DNA of 64,000 nt, taken from the NCBI GenBank assembly GCA_032622095.1, contig CP136063.1, positions 62,013,897-62,077,896 on the forward strand, written 5' to 3'. The notes beneath the pieces were generated by a model. The model had not been told where the DNA came from and searched no databases. It was given only the letters and a program-made list of their open reading frames with translations. Source of the stretch: Siphonodentalium dalli. Taxonomy: Eukaryota > Mollusca > Scaphopoda > Gadilida > Siphonodentaliidae. How positions within the stretch are numbered: the first letter of the stretch is position 1; each line of letters begins with the position of its first letter. The position numbers were made by a program, and so were the translations under genes. Of this stretch, positions 13,985 through 26,104 are shown piece by piece.

Positions 13985-15235
13985 GTAAGTCTTTTCTTTT
14001 GTTGACAATTATATGCGAATTATCTTTTATTATACAATGATGGTGGAAGAGTTGTGGACTTTTATTTGCCAGACAGTATATCTATTGAATCGATATTCCC
14101 TCATAACTATTGTCATATTTTTCACACAACTATTGAGAGCAATGGGACTGTTACCTGACTACGATTTCATGATTTATATTTAGTCGGAAGCAAAACACTT
14201 TTTACCTCAATTTTACAAAAGTAAAGTTTCGGTTAATGCCGTCAGTTGGCATCCGTTGTCCATCTTCAGACTCCACTGGCCACATCACTTATCCAATAAT
14301 CACCAAAAATGATACTGACCTTGGGGTGACCTCTAGATGGGAAGCAGTTCTGATTAAAATTATAATCAGATGTTACATTGTACGGAGTCTGACAAATTTG
14401 TGTAGGGGGTTCCATTACTACAAGCAGACTATATTTACGTAATTGCCAGGCAACATCAGTAAAGCGATCAGTCGACGTAAACATCTCCGTAATAATTATA
14501 ATATTACGTCGACACGAATTCATGTAAAAACCCATTTCCAGGACAATGGGCTTCCCCCAATTTCGTGACGTCATACTGATGTCACAGACATTCCAAATAA
14601 GGAATAATTTATGCGGTTGTGTTGGAATGTTACGAGAGGCAGAGATTTACTAGTACAGAACACTGAATAGAGGCATCGGTTATTTCGCCGCCGATCAGAA
14701 TCATGCCATTTGTCAAAAGTGTTTTTCTTTAATAAAGCAGCTGGTCAAAATTAATACGACTATTAAAACTAACTTTAAATCAGTGTCACATGACCGAGTT
14801 AAACGACTATTGCATTCTCCGTATACAGACGACACCTGAGCTATTTTTACGGGACACGCGCAGCTGTTATCGGTTAGCCAATCGGGGCCAGCGCTTTCTG
14901 GTACCGCTTCCAATCAAAACAAGGAATTCCCTGGTATATCCCCAAGTCTGGAAATAGAATTCCGGCCAGTCCTGTTCGACTCAGATGAATTATATGATAT
15001 ACTGAGTCGAAATTTATGTCGACTGTAAAGCGATGTAATCAATTAGGCGATAATCGTATGGAATCTCCCAAGACTACGGGAATTCCTTCAGCCAGCGAGA
15101 TTCAAGTAAACCCTGCCCATTAGCTTTATATAGTGTAAGAATTTTTCCGCCCCATGGCTAATTTCACAAAGTGTTTACAAATTCAGAGTTTACAACAACA
15201 AATTAAACACTGAAAAGCTTATATATTATTATAGA

Positions 15236-15342
15236 GGATCTATGAGTCCCCTGTTTAAAGCGAAATTTACAAAGCGAGTTCAGTAAATTTACTGGACATG
15301 TTTTGAAATTTCAGCTATAAACTGGGGACGAGTTGTAGATCC
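15236..15342. repeat. Small imperfect palindrome, 107 bp
   Basis: GGATCTATGAGTCCCCTGTT on the left pairs with AACTGGGGACGAGTTGTAGA on the right, each arm being about 36 bp. It directly abuts the 67-bp repeat at 15341-15407. It may be a short MITE in the first intron of the SAMD3-like gene. Confidence 0.55.
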
Positions 15343-15407
15343 TATTACACAGGGTGTCTGCTAGGGGTAGGGGGAATGTGGCCATATTTGGGAAGCACAT
15401 ACCCAGC
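15341..15407 (+). repeat. 67-bp perfect inverted-repeat partner of 12113-12179
   Basis: This is identical over 67 bases to the reverse complement of 12113-12179. It lies in the first intron of the SAMD3-like gene and contains the G-rich core CTAGGGGTAGGGGGAATGTG. Confidence 0.75.
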
Positions 15408-16614
15408 GCCCTGTCGGGAGAAGATTTGGATGCTTATCACTGAAAAGTAGCCATTTCCTTGCACTTGAGTCATCAAGCAGGAACATTGAAGATTGGTATA
15501 GAAATCAAATTAAAACAAATCGTCTTTCTTTGATCTCAAGTTAATGAACTAAAAGCATGCAAAAACCACAACATATGTCACATGCTCTGCATGCTTTCTT
15601 TGTATTCACTGAATCAAAAGAAATTTGGTTAAAATCAAAATTTCCTCAGACAGATGACCTCATGCTGGATTTACATAATGGATAATTTTGTATCAATTGG
15701 ACAGAGATTAAATACATTGATAATACGTTAATAAGTATTAATATTTTAATTGTTTTATTTTGAAATAATCATTTCTTTGATAGTTTGATACAGACCTTGT
15801 TTTGGGGTAAAATGTCTTCACTGTTCGTCGCAGTGACCGCCAGAACTCTCCTGTGTTCATGTTTGCAACTCAGAATTCAACCCCCCTAATGACTTACAAA
15901 TGTATAATGCGCACTTTGAGGGAAATAGTGGGTCAGAAAGTTGAAACTAGTAATGAGTAAATCCATGAGGTTTATTAATACTAAACTCTCGCTGACAAAG
16001 TGTTACACAGGATGGTGATAACAACTGTGACCTTGGTCCATGCTACTGATCATGTCTTATTCAGACAGGATTCCTTGCAATCCGTTAATCATCAGTGTTG
16101 GTGATCGCTAGTCCTGTGTAAAAATAGGGCTGAGCTAGGTCAGTGGCTATTTTGTGGTCAATATTAGTCAAGGTTGGGAGCGGAATGAAGTCACTGGACC
16201 CTGATTTACATGATCCAAAACCTTGATAAAACGTACTTAAATTAACAAATGGGACATGAAACTAACATCAGTTTCAAAAAGACCTGTGATGAAGTTTCAA
16301 GTAACTATGTGTTTGCCCGCATACAGAAATAGTCCCAGACAAATGAAGACTCTTTAATGTATTATCCTGGCATAAATTTGATGAAATAAGTTTTCAAACT
16401 CTTGGAAGCAATAGTATTTTTGAATCATAGCATACATAATGTGAACAAACTAACTGATGGTCAACTGGACCTGGTACTATTTCATTTTATGCAACAATCG
16501 TTTAATATCGCAATTTATAGAACTGGTTGAATAAATGGAAAAATGGTTGGATCATGTAAGAGCCCAGAATTGACAAACATTACCCAATATGTCCCATATA
16601 ATTTAATATTATTA

Positions 16615-17064
16615 CAGCCCTGGGAATTAAGGAAAATTTGCCTAGGCAATATATTTGCCTTGGTCAAAGAAATCGGCCTTGGCAAAAACAGATTTTACCT
16701 AGGCAATTTTCCAACAATATTGCCATCTCAAATCAATATGATTCAATAATAACCTGAAATGCTTAATTATTTTGGGGGAACATTATTTCCAGGCCACTAC
16801 TCAACATATATGTGCAAATCCACAAATCCATCTCCAAAACATGTGTCCTTATACCGGGTAGCTAGTTAATGGCCCAGTGCCATGGGAACAATTGTAGGAC
16901 AATATATGTAAAGAGTGATTTAAGGAAGTCATTTTGGCTAAAGGGGTTCTATTTCTGATAGACACAAATCAATATTAGTAACCCAATGAACTTGTTTCAC
17001 CTAGGAATATAATTGCTGCTCTCACCTAGGCATTGCCTATTGCCTAGGCTAATTCCCAGGGCTG
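16615..17064. mobile_element. hAT-like MITE in intron 1
   Basis: The ends are CAGCCCTGGGAATTA and TAATTCCCAGGGCTG, 15-bp inverted repeats, flanked on both sides by TTATTA. Inside are several copies of CCTAGGCAA/TTGCCTAGG in both orientations. The CAG start and short flanking duplication suggest a hAT-type non-autonomous element, although hAT usually makes 8-bp duplications. No transposase is present. Confidence 0.65.
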
Positions 17065-17885
17065 TTATTAAGAACAACATTTAGTACCGAATAACAGTCG
17101 CATAAATTTATTTAATTTCCAGCATTTGATATTAATTTCGAAGTGAAACAACTATAATATTTTGTTTTGATTCATAAATGCATTAAACGTGATTGATCGC
17201 AGTTGAAATTGAATAAAAAGCCATGTTTTTCTTTTGTGAATACAAAAGTAGTTTGCTGAAACTAAACCGAAAGTACATTATGTCAATCAAAGCTATTTTT
17301 AAAGAACTGCAGTGCTTGCCTGTGGAAGTCATTTATAATGCCGGTAATAAGTAATAGCGGATTTCGGCAGACGCAGCACATTGTTACCGTAGTTCTTGAT
17401 AGTAGACTCCCTTTTTTGCTCTTTGTATGAATAACACCTGCAGGTCACATCTCTCAATCAAATGTCAACCATATGGATACTGGGAGTGACCTGTAGATGG
17501 GAGCTTATGATTCTTTCCTAATTATGTTGAATAACATTTATTCCAGCGGCCATATCTTGGATTTTTTTTTACTTACTGCTACAGTGGCATTTGTTTTCTA
17601 TTGGTATGCATTTTAAGCACAAGAAATCAAGTCCAGTGTTCTTTTGAAATTGCTTATATACATGAAAATGCATCGGTTATATTTCCAGTGCACTAAAAAA
17701 ATTGGGAGTGCATCGATCCAAAATCTGATGCAAATAAACTTAACTTGCATTCTTCAAAATGGAAGGACTGTTAACTCTTTACAGAAGTGGGTGAATGGAT
17801 TTCATACATCATGTTTTTCCATTTTTTTAACTGAGATCTCAGCTGCATGTTAACATATTTCATTTTGAAACCTTCTCCATTTTAG

Positions 17886-18063
17886 CTGCTGTCTGAAATG
17901 ATTCACCAGAGGAGTCTAAATGTGGATCGCCAAATCCGAACTTCAATGATCGCCCTTGCACCAAAGATATTAATTAAGGCAGAAAAAGAGAAACGATGCC
18001 TCAAACTGCTAGATACACTGGCTGCTGCCAGAAATTATGTGATTGAGACAGAACTCATAGAAG
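17886..18063 (+). CDS. SAMD3-like protein, second coding exon
   Basis: The acceptor CCATTTTAG precedes the exon and the donor is GAAG|GTTAGT. The frame is open throughout, enters in phase 0 as the previous exon requires, and leaves in phase 1. It encodes 59 complete codons beginning LLSEMIHQRSLNVDRQIRTS, including an amphipathic, leucine-rich stretch (CLKLLDTLAAARNYVIETEL). In the family this segment follows the P-A-L motif. The match is to family pattern and not to a defined domain, so function is unknown. Confidence 0.62.
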
Positions 18064-18099
18064 GTTAGTTTAATATCATGCCTTGATCTCCTGAATACT

Positions 18100-19560
18100 T
18101 GTGGCTTCTTACATTCATATTTCATATCTCAAGGATTGGTTGTCGCTGTCATGCCAGAAGTTGAATTCTTCATTCTTAACAAAAAAAGCCAACATTTAAA
18201 AAAGCCACCTCAATTCATGGGGCATGGGCTCTAGGACATTTTATTGGATATAGAATACCCCTGCTTTCTGGTTTTCAATTGAAGTGGTATAATATTAATT
18301 CAAATGGATTTTCAGTTGACCATAATTGTCTCAAATGATTATTCATTTCTATACGCTCTTTTGAAAAAAAGGCCATATTATGTAAATAGGTTGTCCGTCT
18401 GTCCGCTTTTGGTTACTGGATGATAACTTTAGATTGAATTGAGTGAACTGAACCAAATTTGGTTTGTTAGTTTAACACACCAAAATACAGAAGTTTTAAT
18501 ATCGGTTCTGTCTGCATGATTTTGACTGAGTTATGCCCCTTTTTCGACTTAGATTTTACCTGATTTGCTGTTTCCAGATGATAACTTTAGATTGAATCGA
18601 GTGAAAACCAAGTTTGGTATAAATGAATTAAACCTTGCCCCACTCTACTCCAGAAAGGGCGTATTATGCCCATTCTCCGACGGCGTGCTCTTGTTATAAG
18701 TATGACCAGAGGGATGAATACTGTATGATATAGTCAGTCTTTACTAGAATTTTGACGTGCATAATTTTAACACTGAAATGATCAGTTGTTCACAACTATA
18801 ATTGAATCTAAATTTAGAAATGAAACTTGGGCAAAAATATTATGAGTATACTATGCTTGCGATTATGATGTTTGGATTCTGTTAAATCCTGACAGCTGAA
18901 CTAAGATTATCATTCTAAAATTATACTATTCTTATCTTAACCCTTTGGAGAGTAACTGTAACCTCATGTACATGACGTCATGAGTAAATTTAGCTTCTGC
19001 GTCATAGCAATAATTATTAACAAGTTTGGGTCAAAAGGGTCGAATAATTTGTTTTAATTTATGTGCATTTTTTTTAACGTGCGTTATCATAATCGATTGC
19101 AGTTATGTCTACATAAAATGACATATATGTCGTTCTACTCCTCAACTGATTAACGACATATATGTCGTTCTACTCGACAAACGTTTAAACAGAATGTTCA
19201 CCGCCACTTTAATGACAAACACCATGACTGAGAACGCAAAAAAACTGGAAACAACACTAGTGAGTTATTGTTGCAATTAATGAGTGCTAGATTTTTAGAA
19301 TGCTGTAAACATGGTGGTGTCTATTCAAATCAAAGCTTTGTGACTATTTCAAATCCGGGTTCTAAGATTTGAGGTGTTCACCGTTGAGATTATAACTCCA
19401 GTTGTGTGTATTTGATCATTGACCCAATACGGTAAGTGAGTTAATCAGCCAAGAATACACGTCAGTTTATGATATAGATTTGGTTTTTAAATATTTTTTT
19501 TTCTATAAAACCATGCACCAACAAATGCTTTCTGGCCTTTTTAACTCAAGGTGGTTATGT
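18100..19560. other. Intron 2 of the SAMD3-like gene
   Basis: AT-rich sequence with two short related tracts: ACATATATGTCGTTCTACTC occurs twice (about 19121-19140 and 19156-19175). No other element was recognised. Confidence 0.5.
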
Positions 19561-19567
19561 TTTTCAG

Positions 19568-19650
19568 GAATTGACAACATGGGAGCCTTATTATGTATAC
19601 CACAAATGTTGCATGAGGATTCGACTTTGCTGTATATAACTCAAACACAG
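19568..19650 (+). CDS. SAMD3-like protein, third coding exon
   Basis: The acceptor TTTTTCAG and donor CACAG|GTATGT bracket an 83-nt exon that enters in phase 1 and leaves in phase 0, matching both neighbours. It encodes GIDNMGALLCIPQMLHEDST followed by LLYITQTQ. The family has a similar P-x-L-L-x-E-D-x-S-x-L-x-x segment shortly before its C-terminal domain. Splice phases that join without a break are the main support that this is a real exon. Confidence 0.6.
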
Positions 19651-20440
19651 GTATGTATCCAGTCTGAGTAAACTCATACCTAAATATTCATTACAACATT
19701 GAATATTAGGTCTGACGGATAACATCGCTATCTCATTTCCAAGTCCTCGGGATTCCGTAATCTGATTGATTGCGTAAATTATTTTCCGTCCAATGAAACC
19801 GTATGGGTTAATAAACAAGTGTTAGTGGGCGGAGACTCCCACAATGTCACCTCTAAATATAGTAACGGAGCGGAATTTCGTCGGTATTTCTCCGATCGAA
19901 AGCTATGCTTGCAAATACAACAGAGACAGAAAAAATGGCTTCGAAATTATATATTCGGATTAATTTGAAGGATGTGCTAGACCTGATAGATAGGCCTGCG
20001 CATTGTACCAACTTGGCCTCCCATAAATATAAATAGAACCCACTCATGTCCGTGTATTTGATTTACTTTATTGTAACATGGTTTGCAAATCAAATTATTT
20101 GTCGTAAAAAAGTCATCTGAAAGTTAAACACCGAGGAAATGACTTAATTTTATGCTTTTAAATAGTTCTAAAGCATCATTTTTGATGACGACCTAATTTT
20201 TTGCTCTCGGATGCAGCTTTCCGGTTGATGCAGCGAGTTCATCTCCCGAAAAAGAATAGTCGCACACACGACAAATATTATCTTCTGTAAGTTTATGTCG
20301 CGACACAGGCCATTGTTTGCGAAGCACAACAAATAACACGTGGGGACACCTGTCAATCATCGATGTATTTGTTTAAATCCGTGACGTCATTTTGGGGAAG
20401 CTCTTCGCTGAATAGAAATGGTTTTGGCGACATTAGCTCC

Positions 20441-20463
20441 AGACTCTATATTTCAAATATAGA
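20441..20463. repeat. Short perfect palindrome
   Basis: ACTCTATATTTCAAATATAGAGT reads as a hairpin with 10-bp arms. The role is unknown. Confidence 0.5.
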
Positions 20464-20929
20464 GTCGACGTTCACCCAGACTGGTATGTATCTTTTTGTA
20501 TTTAATATGGTTCTGTATTAAAGATATGCAGACAGTCTTCCCTCTGGATACAGGTTTTAAAGTAGTCACATCTACTGAAACCACTGTAAACAAAGAATAT
20601 TATATAATAGACAGATGTTGATCTTATACAAGTCATATAAGTATCGCGTATATTGCATGTTATTGACATGCTTGTACTCTTGGTTATGTGAACAAACATC
20701 ACAAACGTTAATTTACAATTGTTTATAGACAAACAGTTGGAACTACCGTATCAATGAAAATGTTGCGCTGTGGAATGCATAGATAAAATTATTTGCGCAA
20801 TCAACAATCGCATTCAAATCACAATTCGGCCCATTCTACCCGCTGTCAGTTCAAAACCAAGCTAATCCACGTTACTTCATGAATAGGAAATGATCAGGCA
20901 GAAAATATGTACATAATTTAATTTTTCTT

Positions 20930-21877
20930 GCAGAGAGATGATTATTTTTCAATCCAACCATTATTTTCTCCTATGTATGGCCCTACATACATAATAAGAA
21001 ATATTACTATGAGTCGTATTGTGTGTTGTAAGTTGGAGGAACACCAAATTAGGGGTTTTATAACCAAAATATAAAGAGCTGGACTCTAAATAAGGAAATG
21101 GCGCAATATCGTGATTCTGCTTATAAAAAAAATCTACTGTGCTTTTTGTGAGAAACTAAAAAATAGTCGATCTGTATTTTCTCCAACACAAAACGTGTTT
21201 TGTGAATAATATCGCATTCATATCAATATGCTATATTATTTGTACGTTATTGAAACAATTATCACAATTTGATGTTATTTCTAAATTATAACCTACAATG
21301 AAGGCCGCCCATCCCTTCAATACAAAGAATTATTGTGCCTAAAACAAGAATTGCTCTTTTTTCTGGGAACAAAGTGAAAAAATGTAGGCTGAGCAGGGGA
21401 AGGGGGGTGAATGTCTTTTAGCTCACCTGAGTCTCTGGCAGAGCTATACCATCCATCAACAATTCTTTGCATATTCTCTCCGTAATCACTTGACAAATTG
21501 GACTCATGTTGAATGTGTGGTTTCTATGGGACTGGTATTCAATATTCAGACATAGCCAGCTGGTCAAATAGGGGAAGTGCCATGGAACATATTATTAAAC
21601 TCTTTTTTCACCCAACGAATTCAATTGTAACTTACAATATACATATATAACCAAGACCAAATGATCAGCCTAATTGCCAAAAAATGAAGAATGCAAACAA
21701 TCTACTCTCGTTCTATTTATATTAAAAGCCTGACTACAAGTTGGCTGCAAACAGCCAATACCATCAATAATCTGAACATTCACAAATGCAAATGTTTAAA
21801 AAAATGATAGGGTGTAATAAAGAAGACTGGAGCTAATCAAGTTCGATCCAAGACATTAAATCAAACTTGTCACTGAT
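20930..21877 (+). repeat. Inverted duplication arm A1 (partner 22227-23173)
   Basis: The 948-bp block is present in reverse complement at 22227-23173, almost identical by eye. It lies in the third intron of the SAMD3-like gene. No transposon ends or coding sequence are seen. It forms an A-B-A(inverted)-B arrangement with the duplicated terminal exon. Confidence 0.9.
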
Positions 21878-21889
21878 TACTATTCTTTT

Positions 21890-22227
21890 GCTGAGGTCTA
21901 AAAAATTTAGAACTGTTTGTTTCCATTAAACCACAACTCAGTCCCCTTTTGAACAAATTGGATTCCGACCCCAAGGCTAAACTATCATTCATAACAAATA
22001 TGAACCAACGCTTCGTTGTGTGGTCCACTCCAAATGTATGAAAATATTTCAATCTTTTTTTAATTTCTTTACAGATTCCAAAGGGATCAACACCTGTTTT
22101 GTTGTTCAAGGGATGCAGTGGAGAGTCTCCCTTTTCAGCCGATACTATTGCTATTATCATGGATGGCGCTGAAGTATGCACATGTCATACTGACATAACG
22201 TCAGCAATAGCCCTTTTATTTTCAGCA
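21890..22227 (+). repeat. Direct duplication block B1 (partner about 23172-23509)
   Basis: About 338 bp, from GCTGAGGTCTAAAAAATTTA to TTTATTTTCAGCA, are repeated in the same orientation just before and into the final exon at 23357. The block carries the end of intron 3, its splice acceptor and the first half of the last exon. Confidence 0.9.
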
Positions 22228-22247
22228 TCAGTGACAAGTTTGATTTA
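22075..22247 (+). pseudogene. Truncated duplicate of the last SAMD3-like exon
   Basis: Following the acceptor TTCTTTACAG, the exon copy reads exactly as the true last exon for about 51 codons (from IPKGSTPVLLFKG to IALLFSA). It then crosses the rearrangement breakpoint near 22227 into arm A2, giving SVTSLI and a stop. If spliced to exon 3 it would produce a shorter protein lacking the final 45 residues. Whether it is used is unknown, but the acceptor is intact and lies 1.3 kb before the true one. Confidence 0.75.
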
Positions 22248-23173
22248 ATGTCTTGGATCGAACTTGATTAGCTCCAGTCTTCTTTATTACACCCTATCAT
22301 TTTTTTAAACATTTGCATTTGTGAATGTTCAGATTATTGATGGTATTGGCTGTTTGCAGCCAACTTGTAGTCAGGCTTTTAATATAAATAGAACGAGAGT
22401 AGATTGTTAGCATTCTTCATTTTTTGGCAATTAGGCTGATCATTTGGTCTTGGTTATATATGTATATTGTAAGTTACAATTGAATTCGTTGGGTGAAAAA
22501 AGAGTTTAATAATATGTTCCATGGCACTTCCCCTATTTGACCAGCTGGCTATGTCTGAATATTGAATACCAGTCCCATAGAAACCACACATTCAACATGA
22601 GTCCAATTTGTCAAGTGATTACGGAGAGAATATGCAAAGAATTGTTGATGGATGGTATAGCTCTGCCAGAGACTCAGGTGAGCTAAAAGACATTCATCCC
22701 CCTTCCCCTGCTCAGCCTACATTTTTTCACTTTGTTCCCAGAAAAAAGAGCAATTCTTGTTTTAGGCACAATAATTCTTTGTATTGAAGGGATGGGCGGC
22801 CTTCATTGTAGGTTATAATTTAGAAATAACATCAAATTGTGATAATTGTCTCAATAACGTACAAATAATATAGCATATTGATATGAATGCGATATTATTC
22901 ACAAAACACGTTTTGTGTTGGAGAAAATACAGATCAACTATTTTTTAGTTTCTCACAAAAAGCACAGTAGATTTTTTTATAAGCAGAATCACGATATTGC
23001 GCCATTTCCTTATTTAGAGTCCAGCTCTTTATATTTTGGTTATAAAACCCCTAATTTGGTGTTCCTCCAACTTACAACACACAATACGACTCATAGTAAT
23101 ATTTCTTATTATGTATGTAGGGCCATACATAGGAGAAAATAATGGTTGGATTGAAAAATAATCATCTCTCTGC
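22227..23173 (-). repeat. Inverted duplication arm A2 (partner 20930-21877)
   Basis: This is the reverse complement of arm A1. The junctions with blocks B1 and B2 show short overlaps (GC at 23172 and ATCA/TCA near 22227), as expected from microhomology-mediated template switching. Confidence 0.9.
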
Positions 23174-23356
23174 TGAGGTCTAAAAAATTTAGAACTGTTT
23201 GTTTCCATTAAACCACAACTCAGTCCCTTTTTGAACAAATTGGATTCCGACCCCAAGGCTAAACTATCATTCATAACAAATATGAACCAACGCTTCGTTG
23301 TGTGGTCCACTCCAAATGTATGAAAATATTTCAATCTTTTTTTAATTTCTTTACAG

Positions 23357-23647
23357 ATTCCAAAGGGATCAACACCTGTTTTGTTGTTCAAGGGATGCAG
23401 TGGAGAGTCTCCCTTTTCAGCCGATACTATTGCTATTATCATGGATGGCGCTGAAGTATGCACATGTCATACTGACATAACGTCAGCAATAGCCCTTTTA
23501 TTTTCAGCATATTTTGTTTTCGGAATCGAATATGCAAAGAGTGTAAGGAATACATTGACATTTCTTGAAAAACATGTGTTGAAAATAAAAGGTGTCAGTT
23601 CGACAACAAATGCAGTGACAAAGTTTAATAGCAGAATAATGAAATGA
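23357..23647 (+). CDS. SAMD3-like protein, terminal coding exon
   Basis: The acceptor TTCTTTACAG leads into a phase-0 frame of 96 codons ending at TGA 23645-23647. It encodes the most recognisable part of the family: a segment such as STPVLLFKG, then DTIAIIMDGAEVCTC, then TSAIALLFSAYFVFGIEYAK and TLTFLEKHVL. In the family this C-terminal region ends with an aromatic, alpha-helical F/Y-x-F-x-L/I-E-Y-P/A-K motif, seen here as VFGIEYAK. Joined to exons at 13772, 17886 and 19568 it gives a protein of about 254 residues. That is shorter than vertebrate relatives, so upstream exons may be missing. No polyadenylation signal was identified with confidence. Confidence 0.68.
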   Translation: MPKGSTPVLLFKGCSGESPFSADTIAIIMDGAEVCTCHTDITSAIALLFSAYFVFGIEYAKSVRNTLTFLEKHVLKIKGVSSTTNAVTKFNSRIMK

Positions 23648-23789
23648 ACAATTCACTCCTTTAATGCCTAAAATAGACGTTTGTTTTTACTAACCAGCTG
23701 AAAAATTAATAGTATGGATGGTTGACAGGTAAACATTCTTATTTTGTTAAATACAATACTTGATAAGAACCCATATTATGAACTTCTTA

Positions 23790-25291
23790 CCCTTGGAACA
23801 AACGTCGCACTACCGACGAATCTAATTCAATTAGAATTAGACTCGAGTTTAATTCATAATTCGTCTGTTGAAACAAACGTCGCATTTAATTCAAGACGTA
23901 TCTAAATGATTTCTTAAAATGGCATAAAGCGTTCATATTGGTTTTCGTCAAAACGGCTAAAATAGGAAGTTTTATATCAATTCTAAAACGTAAAATTTAG
24001 TGAGAAAATGTGGCTTTTGACTTCCAAGCGACGAAATTAATGTTACTATTCTGAGGAGTGGAAATTATTGGTTTTATATCGCTATTTCGTAGGTGTTTGA
24101 TACATATTTTAGGTCGGACATGATTCTTTAGGTGGTATTTTGCTTTGAACTTGTCTGAAAGAAATCAGGTCCAGTTTATTTTTATATGAAAACTTTGTAC
24201 CGTTTTAACAATCTAATAGCAAGTTGAGGTCAACGCGCTATATCACTATATATTGCGTCAATATGCCTATCTAAAACCACGTGGTAAAATAACCATGGCG
24301 GGCAGGGACGTACGGCTATATGGTCTCAGTTGGGGGGGGGGCTAATAAATTTGCGTAATTCAATTTGCACCCCCTGGCTGTTCCTTCACATGCCTGGATA
24401 ATAGCCTATTCTGAATGGATCAGTAGACGTGTGATGATGCACTGGGCGGACCTTGGTTCTGCCAGTAGAAGAAAAATCAGAGATCTGAACCTGAAAATCC
24501 GATCATAGTTTGGCACAGCGGGATAAAACTTTGAACATGAAAACCGCAAAAACCTATATAGCATTAGACTGGCCTCAAGCTTTCCAAGTGCTGACAATTT
24601 CCAACCTGACACCCCCACGAAGGTTGGAAAATTTCAAACTGATGACCATTTAAGTTCATAATTTTGAACAGAAGCATAGAAAAAAATAATTAGCAGTTTT
24701 TTTGGCTGGCCACGGGGGTCATGAGGGACCAGGACACAGGCCATTTCAGTCAAAATGTTGGACCAAAAGTAGGAAAATATGCAAATGTTGGTCTAAAAAC
24801 AACAAATTCCCCAATAGTTCATTGCTGGAAAATCAAATTACAAGAACAATTTGAACCCATCGTTGATGTTAAATTTGCACACGTCCGTGCACAGTATAGC
24901 GTGTATATCCAAACGGAATAAATATTTATTTAGTGCCTCTACTCGCATTTAATTTGAAATAAAGGTCGCACTTTCGTCGACTCGAATTCAAATACCACCA
25001 AATTACGTCATGCTCGTTGGTGTTTTCCGTTTCAATTGGAATTCCCTCATTAGCATATCATTATGCAGCTCGTTTGCATGTCTCCGAATTAAATTAGAGT
25101 CGACGGTGATGCGACGTTTGTTTCAAACACGGATCTCAGACGCATCAGCAATTAAATTCGTGTTGACCACACGCATTCTTCGTCGGTAGTGCGTCTACTC
25201 GCATTTATTTGCAACAAACGTTGCACTACCGACGAATCTAATTCAAATAATTGAATTCGGTTCGTCGGTAGTGCGACGTTTGTTCCAAGGG
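23790..25291. mobile_element. 1.5-kb TIR element, PIF/Harbinger-like
   Basis: Perfect 31-bp terminal inverted repeats (CCCTTGGAACAAACGTCGCA and its complement) lie at 23790-23820 and 25261-25291, flanked by TTA on both sides. A 3-bp TTA duplication is typical of PIF/Harbinger elements. Sub-terminal sequence repeats ACAAACGTCGCA and GACGAATCTAATTC. No transposase is recognisable, so it is non-autonomous. Confidence 0.75.
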
Positions 25292-25299
25292 TTAGTCTC

Positions 25300-26100
25300 C
25301 TGGGGCTTCATACCAGAGGATAGAGAAACAAGAAACTCAAATTGTGGTTGATAATGAATACTGACATTTCCTTAAATCGCATGTGTATATTCATGTCAAA
25401 CGGTTCTTACTTGGCTGAAGTGCGAAAAATTATTGAATGGAGAGATCACTCATACAATACATGTACTAGTATCTATAGCTACCAGAAGCGACCGCCATGC
25501 TTTTGTCTATGTTGCAATCGTGCAACATTAATTGCTATCAGTATATTTCTTTTTTGTGAATCTCAATATAAGTTTAGACTCAGCGGTTTAAAATAGGGTC
25601 GGTCGGTTAGTGGAAACAAACGTCTTTTTTAGGCCTTCATTATATTGTTATTGAACTTTGAATTGCTGTGCTATATCACAGGGTCGACATCCAAATATAC
25701 TACTCGGTGTTTGTCTGACCGTCATCCATCATAGGATTAAATGTTTTATCAGTTTGGTTAAAAAAATATTCAACAGCTATTGCAGTATTGAGTTTGGAGG
25801 GGGGATTTCCATTACCACCAGGAAGCGTTATGTCAGTGTCAGCCAATCACAACAACTATCAGTAAAGCGATGCAGCCACATATTTGAAACAGCACTAATA
25901 TAGAGCTATAAGCATTGTCTGTCACATACTGCATGCATGTCAGACTGCACACATTTAATGGAGAAGGTATTTATAGCTACAGAGAGCTTTCACCTGCTGG
26001 TGGTAATGGGTATATAACAACCCACAAAATACTCAAGAATCATTATTGTGATATCTGTTTTAAGCAGAACTGATATTTTTATCTGATTGGAATCAAAGTT
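25300..26100. other. Intergenic, nothing recognised
   Basis: AT-rich sequence; short open frames only, without domains. Confidence 0.4.
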
Positions 26101-26104
26101 TCGC

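Noticed and set aside
22915-23142. 75-codon plus frame within inverted arm A2
   Set aside because: Non-coding intron sequence; the reverse copy in A1 shows it is just part of the duplicated block.
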